Positions 6,992 to 14,763 of a stretch of DNA of 64,000 nucleotides are shown here, in pieces. Every line of letters starts with the position of its first letter. The first letter of the stretch is position 1. The stretch lies in contig JAIXSK010000016.1 in assembly GCA_027484725.1 (NCBI GenBank), forward strand, positions 310,001 through 374,000, read 5' to 3'. A program made the position numbers and the translations under genes. Source of the DNA: Flavobacterium sp. (GTDB lineage Bacteria; Bacteroidota; Bacteroidia; Flavobacteriales; Flavobacteriaceae). The notes beneath the pieces were generated by a model. That model had not been told where the DNA came from. It did not search any database and worked only from the letters and a program-made list of their open reading frames with translations.

Positions 6992-8296
6992 ATGAGCATT
7001 TTATCACTGATCATCAAACGAGAATTCATCGCCAAAGTGCGCAACAAATCATTCATTGTGATGACTTTTCTGAGTCCGTTGTTGTTTGTAGGCATTGCGG
7101 CCTTTATTGGTTATTTGAGTTCGCTCAAAGCCGATGTCAAACGCATCGCCATTCACGATGAAACCGGAATTTTTGCCCCCGAATTCAAAAACACCGATGA
7201 GTTTCATTACCTTGATTTGTCTCAAGTTGATATGAAAATTCTCAAAGACAGCATCATGGCCGAAAGCTATGAAGGGCTATTGTATATTCCCAAGACCGAC
7301 AGCATTCAAAAACTCAAAAGCGGCATTCAATACTTGTCCAACGACAGTCCGAGCATTGCTTTTCTCGGAAACACCGAAGAGGTCATCGCCAAAAAAATCA
7401 CCCAACTCAATTTTGAACGCGCCAAGTTAGACACACTGGCCATTCGTCAAGCACAAGCCGAGGTTGATATCAAAGTAGCCAAAGCCTCGGGCGAGGCAAG
7501 CGTCAAAGGCCTCAACGAAATCAAAATCGCCATTGGCTGTACCTTTGGTTATCTGATCATGATGTTCATCATCATCTACGGAAACATGGTCATGCGCAGC
7601 GTCATTGAAGAAAAAACCAACCGCATTATTGAAATCATCATCTCATCGGTCAAACCTTTTCAGCTCATGATGGGCAAAATCATCGGAACTTCACTGGCCG
7701 GGGTTTTACAATTTTTTATCTGGGCCTTGCTCGGCCTAGGCCTCATGTTTGGCGCTTCGGCCTTTTTTGGCGTCAATGCTACACCCGCCGCGGCACAAAT
7801 GAACCCTGAAATGATGCATCAGGCGCAAGCGCAACTCTCTACCGCGCAGTTATACATACACGAACTTTGGAATCTTCCCATTGCCACCATTATTTTGAGT
7901 TTCATTGTCTATTTCGTGGGCGGATATTTCTTGTACAGCTCGTTTTACGCAGCCATCGGAGCCGCCGTTGATAGCGAAACTGACTCACAACAATTTCTTT
8001 TGCCCATCATCATGCCGCTGGTTTTGGGGGTTTATATCGGTATTTTCACCGTCATCAACGATCCGCACGGCAATGTAGCCACTATATTCTCTATGGTGCC
8101 GCTCACATCGCCCATAGTTATGCTCATGCGCATTCCGTTTGGCGTGCCCTGGTGGCAAATTGTGCTCTCGATGCTTATTTTATTCGGAACCTTTTTGGGC
8201 GTGGTTTGGTTCGCCTCCAAAATTTACCGCGTCGGGATTCTCATGTATGGCAAAAAACCCACTTGGAAAGAACTCTACAAATGGCTTAAATATTAA
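6992..8296 (+). CDS. ABC-2 type permease, NatB-like
   Basis: A 434-residue membrane subunit of the ABC-2 family. There is one N-terminal membrane segment (about 20-45), a long extracytoplasmic domain (about 50-175) and five or so further membrane segments from about 183 to the C-terminus. The motif MVMRSVIEEKTNRIIEIIIS at about 200-219 is the characteristic cytoplasmic coupling region of NatB/YhaP-type permeases. It partners the ATPase encoded just upstream. The exported substrate cannot be told from sequence. The 500-bp gap that follows is full of repeats and contains no gene. Confidence 0.88.
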   Translation: MSILSLIIKREFIAKVRNKSFIVMTFLSPLLFVGIAAFIGYLSSLKADVKRIAIHDETGIFAPEFKNTDEFHYLDLSQVDMKILKDSIMAESYEGLLYIPKTDSIQKLKSGIQYLSNDSPSIAFLGNTEEVIAKKITQLNFERAKLDTLAIRQAQAEVDIKVAKASGEASVKGLNEIKIAIGCTFGYLIMMFIIIYGNMVMRSVIEEKTNRIIEIIISSVKPFQLMMGKIIGTSLAGVLQFFIWALLGLGLMFGASAFFGVNATPAAAQMNPEMMHQAQAQLSTAQLYIHELWNLPIATIILSFIVYFVGGYFLYSSFYAAIGAAVDSETDSQQFLLPIIMPLVLGVYIGIFTVINDPHGNVATIFSMVPLTSPIVMLMRIPFGVPWWQIVLSMLILFGTFLGVVWFASKIYRVGILMYGKKPTWKELYKWLKY

Positions 8297-8300
8297 GTTG

Positions 8301-8345
8301 CTGAGCTGCTGAGCGCCTGAGTTACTGAGATTTTGTTACCCTGAG
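8301..8345 (+). repeat. CTGAGnnn octamer array
   Basis: CTGAG begins at 8301, 8309, 8317, 8325 and 8341, all on an exact 8-bp register with one register position (8333) degenerate. The array starts 4 bp after the permease stop codon and is the reverse complement of the CTCAG arrays further on in the same gap. Confidence 0.8.
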
Positions 8346-8359
8346 TGCAGTCAAGGGGT

Positions 8360-8438
8360 TAGAAGCCGGGAACCTGCTGTACGCTTTATCTTTTGCTCTG
8401 CTTTGCGCCGCAAAAGGATGCCGCTGCCATCAGGGCTA
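8360..8438 (+). repeat. Dispersed structured repeat element, copy 2 (subfamily A)
   Basis: It begins TAGAAGCCGGGAACCTGC and ends CGCTGCCATCAGGGCTA. The centre is ATCTTTT, a variable hairpin, then AAAAGGAT. Outside the central hairpin it is almost base-identical to the copy at 27493-27572. Confidence 0.9.
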
Positions 8439-8559
8439 GGGTTTTAGTATAAAATGAAACAATTTGTTTCAATCAAAGAAAAGTCCGCACCGTTTATATT
8501 ATTGATCCTGTTCCTTCAGTTTAAAACTTTTTACCGGAAATAAAAACAATAACTAGTAT

Positions 8560-8660
8560 CTCAGATTCTCAGGTTCTCAGGTTCTCAGCATCTCAGTATC
8601 TCAGGTTCTCAGTCGTTCAGTATCTCAGGCACTCAGCATCTCAGCATCTCAGGCACTCAG
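8560..8660 (+). repeat. CTCAGnnn octamer array, 13 units
   Basis: CTCAG recurs every 8 bp without slip from 8560 to 8656 (the unit at 8616 is TTCAG). The three spacer bases vary (att, gtt, cat, tat, tcg, gca). The 8297-8796 gap holds this array, a CTGAG array, element copy 2 and a second CTCAG array; 8439-8559 and 8661-8755 show nothing else I recognise. Confidence 0.9.
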
Positions 8661-8755
8661 CCACACAAATTTTAATATTTGTCATATTCATCTAGCTTCA
8701 CGACCTTTGTCTCGCATCAGCAAAATGCATCAAGAATACCAAACATTAATTGTTG

Positions 8756-8792
8756 CTCAGGCACTCAGCTGCTTAGCATCTCAGTAACTCAG
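8756..8792 (+). repeat. CTCAGnnn octamer array abutting a start codon, 5 units
   Basis: Units begin at 8756, 8764, 8772 (CTTAG), 8780 and 8788 on an exact 8-bp register. The last unit ends 4 bp before the ATG at 8797, so the array fills the position of a ribosome binding site. Confidence 0.85.
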
Positions 8793-8796
8793 AGAA

Positions 8797-9960
8797 ATGT
8801 CCAAAATACTAGTCATTGAAGACGAAACCTCCATTCGTCGCGTACTTACCAAAATTCTTTCAGAAGAAAACAACAGCTATGAAGTTGACGAAGCCGTTGA
8901 CGGTTTAGCGGGTTATGAAAAAATCAAACAAACTGATTACGACTTGGTTTTGTGCGATATCAAAATGCCCAAAATGGATGGGGTTGAACTTTTAGAGGCC
9001 GTCAAAAAAATCAAACCCGAAATCCCGATGGTCATGATATCGGGCCACGGAGATATGGAAACCGCTATTCAAGCCATGCGTTTGGGCGCGTTTGATTATA
9101 TTTCAAAACCGCCAGATTTAAACCGTTTGCTCAATACGGTGCGCAATGCTTTAGACAAAAAGCAATTGGTGGTTGAGAACAAAATCCTCAAGAAAATTGT
9201 GCACAAGCAATACGAAATCATCGGACAAAGCGAGCCCATCAACCACATCAAACTGATGATTGAAAAAGTCGCACCTACCGATGCACGGGTACTCATTACC
9301 GGCCCCAACGGCACCGGAAAAGAACTCGTAGCGCATCAGTTACACCAAAATAGTGAACGCGCTGATTTTCCGCTGATTGAAGTAAATTGCGCCGCGATTC
9401 CGAGTGAGCTTATTGAAAGCGAATTGTTCGGACACGTCAAAGGAGCCTTTACATCGGCCGTAAAAGACCGCGCCGGAAAGTTTGAAGCAGCCCACGGCGG
9501 AACGCTCTTTCTCGATGAAATCGGCGATATGAGTTTATCGGCACAAGCCAAAGTATTGCGCGCTTTGCAAGAAAACATGATTACACGCGTGGGTGCCGAA
9601 AAAGACATCAAAGTTGATGTGCGTGTAGTAGCCGCTACCAACAAAGACCTCAAAAAAGAAATCGAAGCCGGACGTTTTCGCGAAGATTTATACCATCGTT
9701 TGGCCGTGATTCTCATTCATGTGCCGGCGCTCAACGATCGTCGCGATGATATTCCGCTATTGATTGAACATTTTACCGAGAAAATCGCCTCAGAACAAGG
9801 CAATGCGCCTAAAACTTTTTCAAAACAAGCGGTCAAGTTGTTGCAAGAATATGATTGGACCGGCAACATTCGCGAATTGCGCAATGTAGTGGAGCGCTTG
9901 ATTATTTTGGGCGGCAACGAAATTTCAGAAAATGATGTTCAACTGTTTGCGAGTAAATAA
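8797..9960 (+). CDS. NtrC-type sigma-54 response regulator lacking a DNA-binding domain
   Basis: A 387-residue two-domain protein. Residues 1-120 are a receiver domain with acidic pocket Glu8/Asp9, phospho-acceptor Asp54 and Lys104. Residues about 142-385 are a sigma-54-interaction AAA+ domain with Walker A GPNGTGKE (169-176), Walker B TLFLDE (236-241) and arginine-finger region GRFREDLYHR. Two things are unusual. The sigma-54 contact loop reads GAFTSA (216-221) instead of GAFTGA, and the chain ends right after the AAA+ lid, with no Fis-type helix-turn-helix. Known regulators such as FlgR and CtcC also lack a DNA-binding domain. No partner kinase is adjacent. A CTCAG array directly precedes the start codon. 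Confidence 0.9.
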   Translation: MSKILVIEDETSIRRVLTKILSEENNSYEVDEAVDGLAGYEKIKQTDYDLVLCDIKMPKMDGVELLEAVKKIKPEIPMVMISGHGDMETAIQAMRLGAFDYISKPPDLNRLLNTVRNALDKKQLVVENKILKKIVHKQYEIIGQSEPINHIKLMIEKVAPTDARVLITGPNGTGKELVAHQLHQNSERADFPLIEVNCAAIPSELIESELFGHVKGAFTSAVKDRAGKFEAAHGGTLFLDEIGDMSLSAQAKVLRALQENMITRVGAEKDIKVDVRVVAATNKDLKKEIEAGRFREDLYHRLAVILIHVPALNDRRDDIPLLIEHFTEKIASEQGNAPKTFSKQAVKLLQEYDWTGNIRELRNVVERLIILGGNEISENDVQLFASK

Positions 9961-9970
9961 AGACGTTAAA

Positions 9971-10117
9971 GAAGTTTAAAAAAGTTTAGAAAGTTTAGAA
10001 AGTTTAGAAAGTTTAGAAAGTTTAGAAAGTTTAGAAAGTTTAGAAAGTTTAGAAAGTTTAGAAAGTTTAAGAAGTTTAAGAAGTTTAAAAAAGTTTATAA
10101 AGTTTAAGAAGTTTAGA
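9971..10117 (+). repeat. GTTTAGAAA nonamer array, 16 units
   Basis: GTTTA recurs at 9974, 9984 and then every 9 bp to 10083, then 10093, 10102 and 10111. The inner units are identical (GTTTAGAAA); the outer ones vary (GTTTAAGAA, GTTTATAAA). It starts 11 bp after the preceding stop codon and ends 42 bp before the next start. The KLSKLS-type open frame on the minus strand is a by-product of the 9-bp period. Confidence 0.95.
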
Positions 10118-10159
10118 CGGATAAACCGTTTCACCATATATCGACAACAGTCTACCATA

Positions 10160-10780
10160 ATGAATCTAAAAAAAATAAATCCCAACTTACAACAAGCGCT
10201 CACGGAAGCTGGCTTGGTTGAAGCAAATGAACTGCAACAGCATACATTTTCAGCGATTAAAAGCGGAGCTGACGCTGTGATTCAATCACCTCCGGGCACA
10301 GGAAAAACCACGACCATCGTTTTGAATGTCATTCAAAAATTAGACAAAGCGCAAGGCGAAAGTACCCGTGCGCTTCTATTGGTTTTAGATAAAGAACAAG
10401 TTTTGCACTTGGTTGATTTGTTCCGACAATTGGGCAAACACTCAGATTTGCGTGTGATTGGCGTACATGATAAAACGGATATGGATGAAGATAAAAATCA
10501 AATTTCAGCCGGCATGGATGTTCTGATAGGAACGCCTTCCAAAATCAATGCGATGTTCTCCTCAGCCGGATTCAACATGACCACCATCAAAATGTTTGTG
10601 ACCGATGATGCCGATGAAATTGTCAGGCTGCGTCAAGACAATATCATTCAGCGTTTATCCATGAGTGTCGAGAAAACCCAGCGTTTGTTTTTCTGTAGTC
10701 AAATTACTGAGAAACTTGAAATTTTAGCTGACAAAATTATGATCGAGCCATTATTTTTTGAGGCCGATGAACAAGATTAA
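10160..10780 (+). CDS. Single-domain DEAD-box-like ATPase (RecA1 domain only)
   Basis: This 206-residue protein looks like the first RecA domain of a DEAD-box RNA helicase. It has a Q-motif-like region (about 10-30), Walker A PPGTGKTT (44-51), motif Ib-like GTPSKI (124-129), a motif II that reads DDAD (149-152) instead of DEAD, and FFCSQIT (178-183) where SAT is expected. There is no second RecA domain, so normal helicase action on its own is unlikely. It is complete: start and stop are clear and the downstream gene is convergent, overlapping by 4 bp. It could be a regulatory remnant or a partner of another helicase. The call is inferred from motifs. Confidence 0.75.
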   Translation: MNLKKINPNLQQALTEAGLVEANELQQHTFSAIKSGADAVIQSPPGTGKTTTIVLNVIQKLDKAQGESTRALLLVLDKEQVLHLVDLFRQLGKHSDLRVIGVHDKTDMDEDKNQISAGMDVLIGTPSKINAMFSSAGFNMTTIKMFVTDDADEIVRLRQDNIIQRLSMSVEKTQRLFFCSQITEKLEILADKIMIEPLFFEADEQD

Positions 10781-12015
10781 AAAATATAGTAACTAGCTAA
10801 AAGACCATAACTGCTGTAGTTGGCTTTCCATTCATTATAATTTGCTAACAAGTTTCGAGCTAAATTATATCGAAGTTCTAGTGATATTTTGTTTTTGTAA
10901 TTGTAGCCGAATCCAACAGCATAACCCGATGGTGCACTGATGTCTAAATCGTCAATTTTTGTTCTGTCGCGATAAAAAACCATGTTACCAGAAGTTGTAA
11001 AATTCAAACTTATCATGGCATTTAAAAATAATTTTGAATGGTCGTTTAAAAACATATAATGACGTAAGCCAATAGGCAATTCTATAAAGCTGTATTTAAT
11101 ATCAGTGTCAAATGTTACAGTTGGGTTTAAGCTTGAAATCAAATCAGGTTTAGTATAACTCTTACTGGCACTGTAACTTTGATAGTTTGGTTGGATAAAA
11201 AGGCTCCATTTATTTTTGTTAAATGGCAATATGTATTCAGCTTCTGCACCTATTGATAAAACTAATTTGGAATCAATGTTGGTTCCCAGATTTTTAAAGC
11301 TGTTTAAATCTTTAATAGACAAAGAACTCATGTAACCACCCAAAGCAGCTTTTAAGTGAAAAGCGCCTTTTGTGGTCTTTTCAGCTAATTTTACAATGTC
11401 GCCGCTACAACTATTAAATCTTTCAAAATGCTTGATTAGGTCATTTTTAGCAAAAGTTATTTTATCAAAATACGCCATATCCATATCGCCGCAATTGACA
11501 TTTGTGTATAATTGCCTTTTAAAATAATTATTGGATTTTATTTCCTGATTTTCGTTATCAATATATTTAATCATTACTAACTGTTCCACCGGTTGGTTTT
11601 TTATTTGATAGAAATATTTAGAGATGTTTCCGTCTTTGTATTGATATAAAATAGCTTTTCCTGAGCTTATTACTTTTAAAAACAAAGTCTCTTTATTCCA
11701 AATTGGTTCGCTTTCGGTAGTAAGAGAATTGGTGTTATTAGATGACTTTTCAATATTGACAATAAAGCGTTTATAAGTGCTTACTTGGTCAATGCCAAAC
11801 TCACTTATTTCACCTATGTTGTGTATTTGAGTTTGAGTATCTTCAAGATTGGTTTTGAATTCAAATTCAGTGGGGTTGTTTTTCCAGTCGTAATTTTTGA
11901 TGAATCCGTCAAAACGTTTTTGTTGATTGTCTAAATAATAACCTTTTTCAAAATTGATTTGGGCATTTAAGTTAAAACTCAACAACAAAAAGAATAAAAT
12001 GGAACAGGTTTTCAT
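10777..12015 (-). CDS. Putative outer-membrane beta-barrel protein
   Basis: A 412-residue protein of unrecognised family. Residues 1-18 are a signal peptide (ending NAQ). Residues 20-215 form a soluble-looking region that reads like a cell-surface or periplasmic domain. Residues 220-412 have alternating polar/hydrophobic strands ending in Phe (LLASYYIF), the pattern of an outer-membrane barrel. The gene uses noticeably more A/T-ending codons than the flanking genes, which may reflect recent acquisition or weak expression. Its stop overlaps the convergent DEAD-like gene by 4 bp. The upstream gap to the ABC-F gene is divergent. Confidence 0.6.
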   Translation of the reverse strand: MKTCSILFFLLLSFNLNAQINFEKGYYLDNQQKRFDGFIKNYDWKNNPTEFEFKTNLEDTQTQIHNIGEISEFGIDQVSTYKRFIVNIEKSSNNTNSLTTESEPIWNKETLFLKVISSGKAILYQYKDGNISKYFYQIKNQPVEQLVMIKYIDNENQEIKSNNYFKRQLYTNVNCGDMDMAYFDKITFAKNDLIKHFERFNSCSGDIVKLAEKTTKGAFHLKAALGGYMSSLSIKDLNSFKNLGTNIDSKLVLSIGAEAEYILPFNKNKWSLFIQPNYQSYSASKSYTKPDLISSLNPTVTFDTDIKYSFIELPIGLRHYMFLNDHSKLFLNAMISLNFTTSGNMVFYRDRTKIDDLDISAPSGYAVGFGYNYKNKISLELRYNLARNLLANYNEWKANYSSYGLLASYYIF

Positions 12016-12137
12016 GGCTTTAATTTTAAATTTTTCAAATATAACTTTTTTGCGTTTTGTTCGATAAAATGCGAGTATAATTTCAATTATCTTTGCCGCT
12101 TCAAAAAATCACCTGTGCAACAGGCAATATACTTTTT

Positions 12138-13772
12138 ATGATTACAGTTAACGACATAGCCGTTGAATTTGGCGGCACCACTTTGTTTAGCGAGGTTACT
12201 TTTGCCATCAATGAAACCGACAAAATAGCGCTCATGGGTAAAAACGGCGCCGGAAAATCTACTTTACTCAAAATTGTAGCCGGACAAAACAAACCCACGC
12301 GCGGAGCCGTTTCAGCACCCAAAGAAGCCGTCATTGCTTATTTGCCGCAGCATTTACTCACCGCTGATGATTGTACCGTCATGGAAGAAACCTCTAAAGC
12401 GTTTGCTGAGGTTTTTAAAATGAAGGCCGAAATAGACGAGATTAATGAGCAACTCACCATTCGCACCGATTACGAAAGTGATGATTATATGAAACTCATT
12501 GAGCGCGTTTCTGAACTCAGCGAAAAGTACTATTCTATTGAAGAAGTCAATTATGAAGCCGAAGTAGAGAAGGTGCTCAAAGGTTTGGGTTTTGAGCGCG
12601 AAGATTTTACGCGATCAACTTCAGAATTTTCTGGCGGCTGGCGTATGCGTATTGAACTAGCCAAAATCTTGCTCAAAAAGCCTGATTTGATTTTGCTTGA
12701 TGAGCCTACCAATCACCTCGATATGGACAGTATTCAATGGCTCGAAGATTTCTTGATCAATCAGGCCAAAGCCGTGATGGTGATTTCGCACGACCGCGCT
12801 TTTGTAGATAATATTACCAACCGAACCATTGAGGTAACCATGGGTCGTATTTATGATTATAAAGCCAAATATTCACATTATCTAGAGCTCAGAAAAGATC
12901 GTCGGGTGCATCAGCAAAAAGCCTATGATGAGCAACAAAAATTTATTGCTGATAACCAAGCATTTATTGAGCGTTTCCGCGGAACTTTTTCAAAAACCGA
13001 ACAAGTGCAATCGCGCGTGCGCATGTTAGAAAAACTCGTTTTGGTTGAGGTTGATGAAGTAGATACTTCGGCTTTGCGCTTGAAATTTCCGCCGTCACCG
13101 CGCAGCGGACAATATCCGGTGGTGGTGGAACATTTGTCAAAATCTTATGGCGATCATGTGGTTTTTAAAGATGCCAATATGGTCATTGAACGCGGTCAGA
13201 AAGTAGCTTTTGTGGGTAAAAACGGCGAAGGAAAATCAACCATGATCAAAGCCATCATGAAAGAAATTGAGGTGGATGGCGGTAAACTTGAAATTGGCCA
13301 CAATGCTCAAATTGGTTATTTTGCACAAAATCAAGCGGCATTGTTAGATGGTGAAATGACTGTTTTTGAAACCATTGATACCATAGCGGTGGGTGATATT
13401 CGCACACAAATTAAAAATTTACTCGGCGCTTTTATGTTTTCGGGCGATGATACCACCAAAAAAGTAAAAGTACTTTCGGGTGGCGAAAAAACGCGTTTGG
13501 CCATGATTAAATTGTTGCTTGAGCCGGTCAATGTGCTCATTCTCGATGAGCCAACCAATCACTTAGACATGAAAACCAAAGACATCATCAAAGACGCTTT
13601 GCGCGATTTTGACGGAACGCTCATTTTGGTTTCGCACGACCGTGATTTCTTAGACGGATTGGTGACCAAGGTTTTTGAATTCGGGCACAAACGCGTGCGC
13701 GAACATTTTGAAGACATCAAAGGTTTTCTTGAGTTCAAAAAAATGGAAAATTTGCGCGAGATTGAGCAGTAA
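12138..13772 (+). CDS. ABC-F family ATPase
   Basis: A 544-residue cytoplasmic protein with two fused ABC domains and no membrane region, the mark of ABC-F proteins that act on the ribosome. The first Walker A is GKNGAGKS (34-41), the second GKNGEGKS. Both halves have SGG signatures and LDEPTNHLD Walker B segments. The linker between them (about 240-310) is charged and helical. Overall it is closest in style to YbiT/YkpA. The start at 12138 is preferred over 12093 because a perfect -7 box TATCTTTG occupies 12088-12095. The stop codon directly abuts the stop of the next, convergent gene. Confidence 0.92.
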   Translation: MITVNDIAVEFGGTTLFSEVTFAINETDKIALMGKNGAGKSTLLKIVAGQNKPTRGAVSAPKEAVIAYLPQHLLTADDCTVMEETSKAFAEVFKMKAEIDEINEQLTIRTDYESDDYMKLIERVSELSEKYYSIEEVNYEAEVEKVLKGLGFEREDFTRSTSEFSGGWRMRIELAKILLKKPDLILLDEPTNHLDMDSIQWLEDFLINQAKAVMVISHDRAFVDNITNRTIEVTMGRIYDYKAKYSHYLELRKDRRVHQQKAYDEQQKFIADNQAFIERFRGTFSKTEQVQSRVRMLEKLVLVEVDEVDTSALRLKFPPSPRSGQYPVVVEHLSKSYGDHVVFKDANMVIERGQKVAFVGKNGEGKSTMIKAIMKEIEVDGGKLEIGHNAQIGYFAQNQAALLDGEMTVFETIDTIAVGDIRTQIKNLLGAFMFSGDDTTKKVKVLSGGEKTRLAMIKLLLEPVNVLILDEPTNHLDMKTKDIIKDALRDFDGTLILVSHDRDFLDGLVTKVFEFGHKRVREHFEDIKGFLEFKKMENLREIEQ

Positions 13773-14579
13773 TCAATCTAAGGTCAACCGGTAGATGACA
13801 GATTCAGAAACTTCAGAGTCATTGTCTTCACACAACAAGAATTCAATTTTATCGGCTGTTTTTTGATACAAGCAAATGCCTTCAAATTTTTGGATATGGG
13901 ATATTTCTTGAGTGTATTCAACCGCAAAGGTTTTTAAGTTGAGTTTGCCCAAAAGGCTTCCGGCAATTTCGCCGTCTAGATAAGCCGAATCAGTTTTTTC
14001 AGCGGCCGCCAAAAAGTATGCAGCATCATCTACCAGAACCGCATCGGTAAAAGTAGCGGGTATATTCTGAATTTTGGGTAAATCTATTTTTTGAAAGTGT
14101 AAAGGTTCCCAGTTTTGGTTGCAAATAAATAGTCCGTTTTGTTGGCTTTTGCTGTTGCCGCGCTGAAAAAAATACCATTGTTCTTGGTAGCAAAACGCCC
14201 CTTCTAAATTGAGATCATCTTCTGGAATTTTGGCTAACGCAGCCAGTTGTTGGTGCAAAGCCGAACGATTATAAAGGCTGTACAAACCAGAATCGATAGA
14301 AAAAATGATGTGTTGGTTTCGGTGTGCTTTAGAGCCCGAGCCAAACAAATGCAATTGGCCATCGTATTCTGTTAGAATTTCAAAGTCGGGTTTGTGTTTT
14401 TTTGGCAGATTTTCTTCGGCTTTTGAGCCCAGCGGAATTTTGTCTAAAACGGGGTTTTGAAGGTCAAAACGATACAAAAATTCACTGCTGTCTGAAATCA
14501 GGTACAAGTGTTTGTTGTTGTAGACGATGCCCGAAGCGGCGCGGAGCCCCGAAATTTGGCAAAAAGTTTCTAGTTTCAT
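13773..14579 (-). CDS. Uncharacterised beta-propeller-like protein (DUF6929-like)
   Basis: A 268-residue protein without a signal peptide. The sequence is rich in short beta-strands with repeating hydrophobic/aromatic motifs (GIVYNNKHLYLISDSSEF, GQLHLFGSGS, GAFCYQEQWYFFQRGN, DAVLVDDAAYFLAA), which suggests a propeller fold. It resembles a Bacteroidetes family listed as DUF6929, but that assignment is from memory. No catalytic motif was recognised. It is convergent with the ABC-F gene with stop codons touching. A dispersed repeat element lies just upstream of its start. Confidence 0.65.
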   Translation of the reverse strand: MKLETFCQISGLRAASGIVYNNKHLYLISDSSEFLYRFDLQNPVLDKIPLGSKAEENLPKKHKPDFEILTEYDGQLHLFGSGSKAHRNQHIIFSIDSGLYSLYNRSALHQQLAALAKIPEDDLNLEGAFCYQEQWYFFQRGNSKSQQNGLFICNQNWEPLHFQKIDLPKIQNIPATFTDAVLVDDAAYFLAAAEKTDSAYLDGEIAGSLLGKLNLKTFAVEYTQEISHIQKFEGICLYQKTADKIEFLLCEDNDSEVSESVIYRLTLD

Positions 14580-14591
14580 AGCGTAAAATGA

Positions 14592-14672
14592 AGCCCAGCC
14601 CGGATGGACGCGGCAGCCTTGTGCGCCTGGGTTGGGCGTGCAAGCTACAGCAAACAGCCGGAATAGCTGCCT
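14592..14672 (-). repeat. Dispersed structured repeat element, copy 3 (subfamily A')
   Basis: On the minus strand it begins GGCAGCTATTCCGGC and ends CATCCGGGCTG. The centre differs from other copies (TAGCTTGCACGCCC in place of ATCTTTT). The most divergent member, recognised by its two ends. Confidence 0.6.
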
Positions 14673-14716
14673 AAAAATACAAATAATCTATTGGATGCTG
14701 ATGAATGAAATTCAAT

Positions 14717-14744
14717 AAAAAAGCCATTCAAACAGAATGGCTTT
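14717..14744 (-). terminator. Rho-independent terminator after the T9SS gene pair
   Basis: Read on the minus strand, AAAGCCATTC pairs with GAATGGCTTT around a 5-base loop and a T-run follows. Confidence 0.85.
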
Positions 14745-14763
14745 ATGTTTTGTGCGGTGCTTT

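Noticed and set aside
8301-8792. CRISPR array
   Set aside because: Units are 8 bp with 3-bp variable parts, far too short for CRISPR, and no cas genes are present.
9976-10203. Minus-strand open frame with many KLS repeats
   Set aside because: It is a by-product of the 9-bp GTTTAGAAA array and has no support as a gene.
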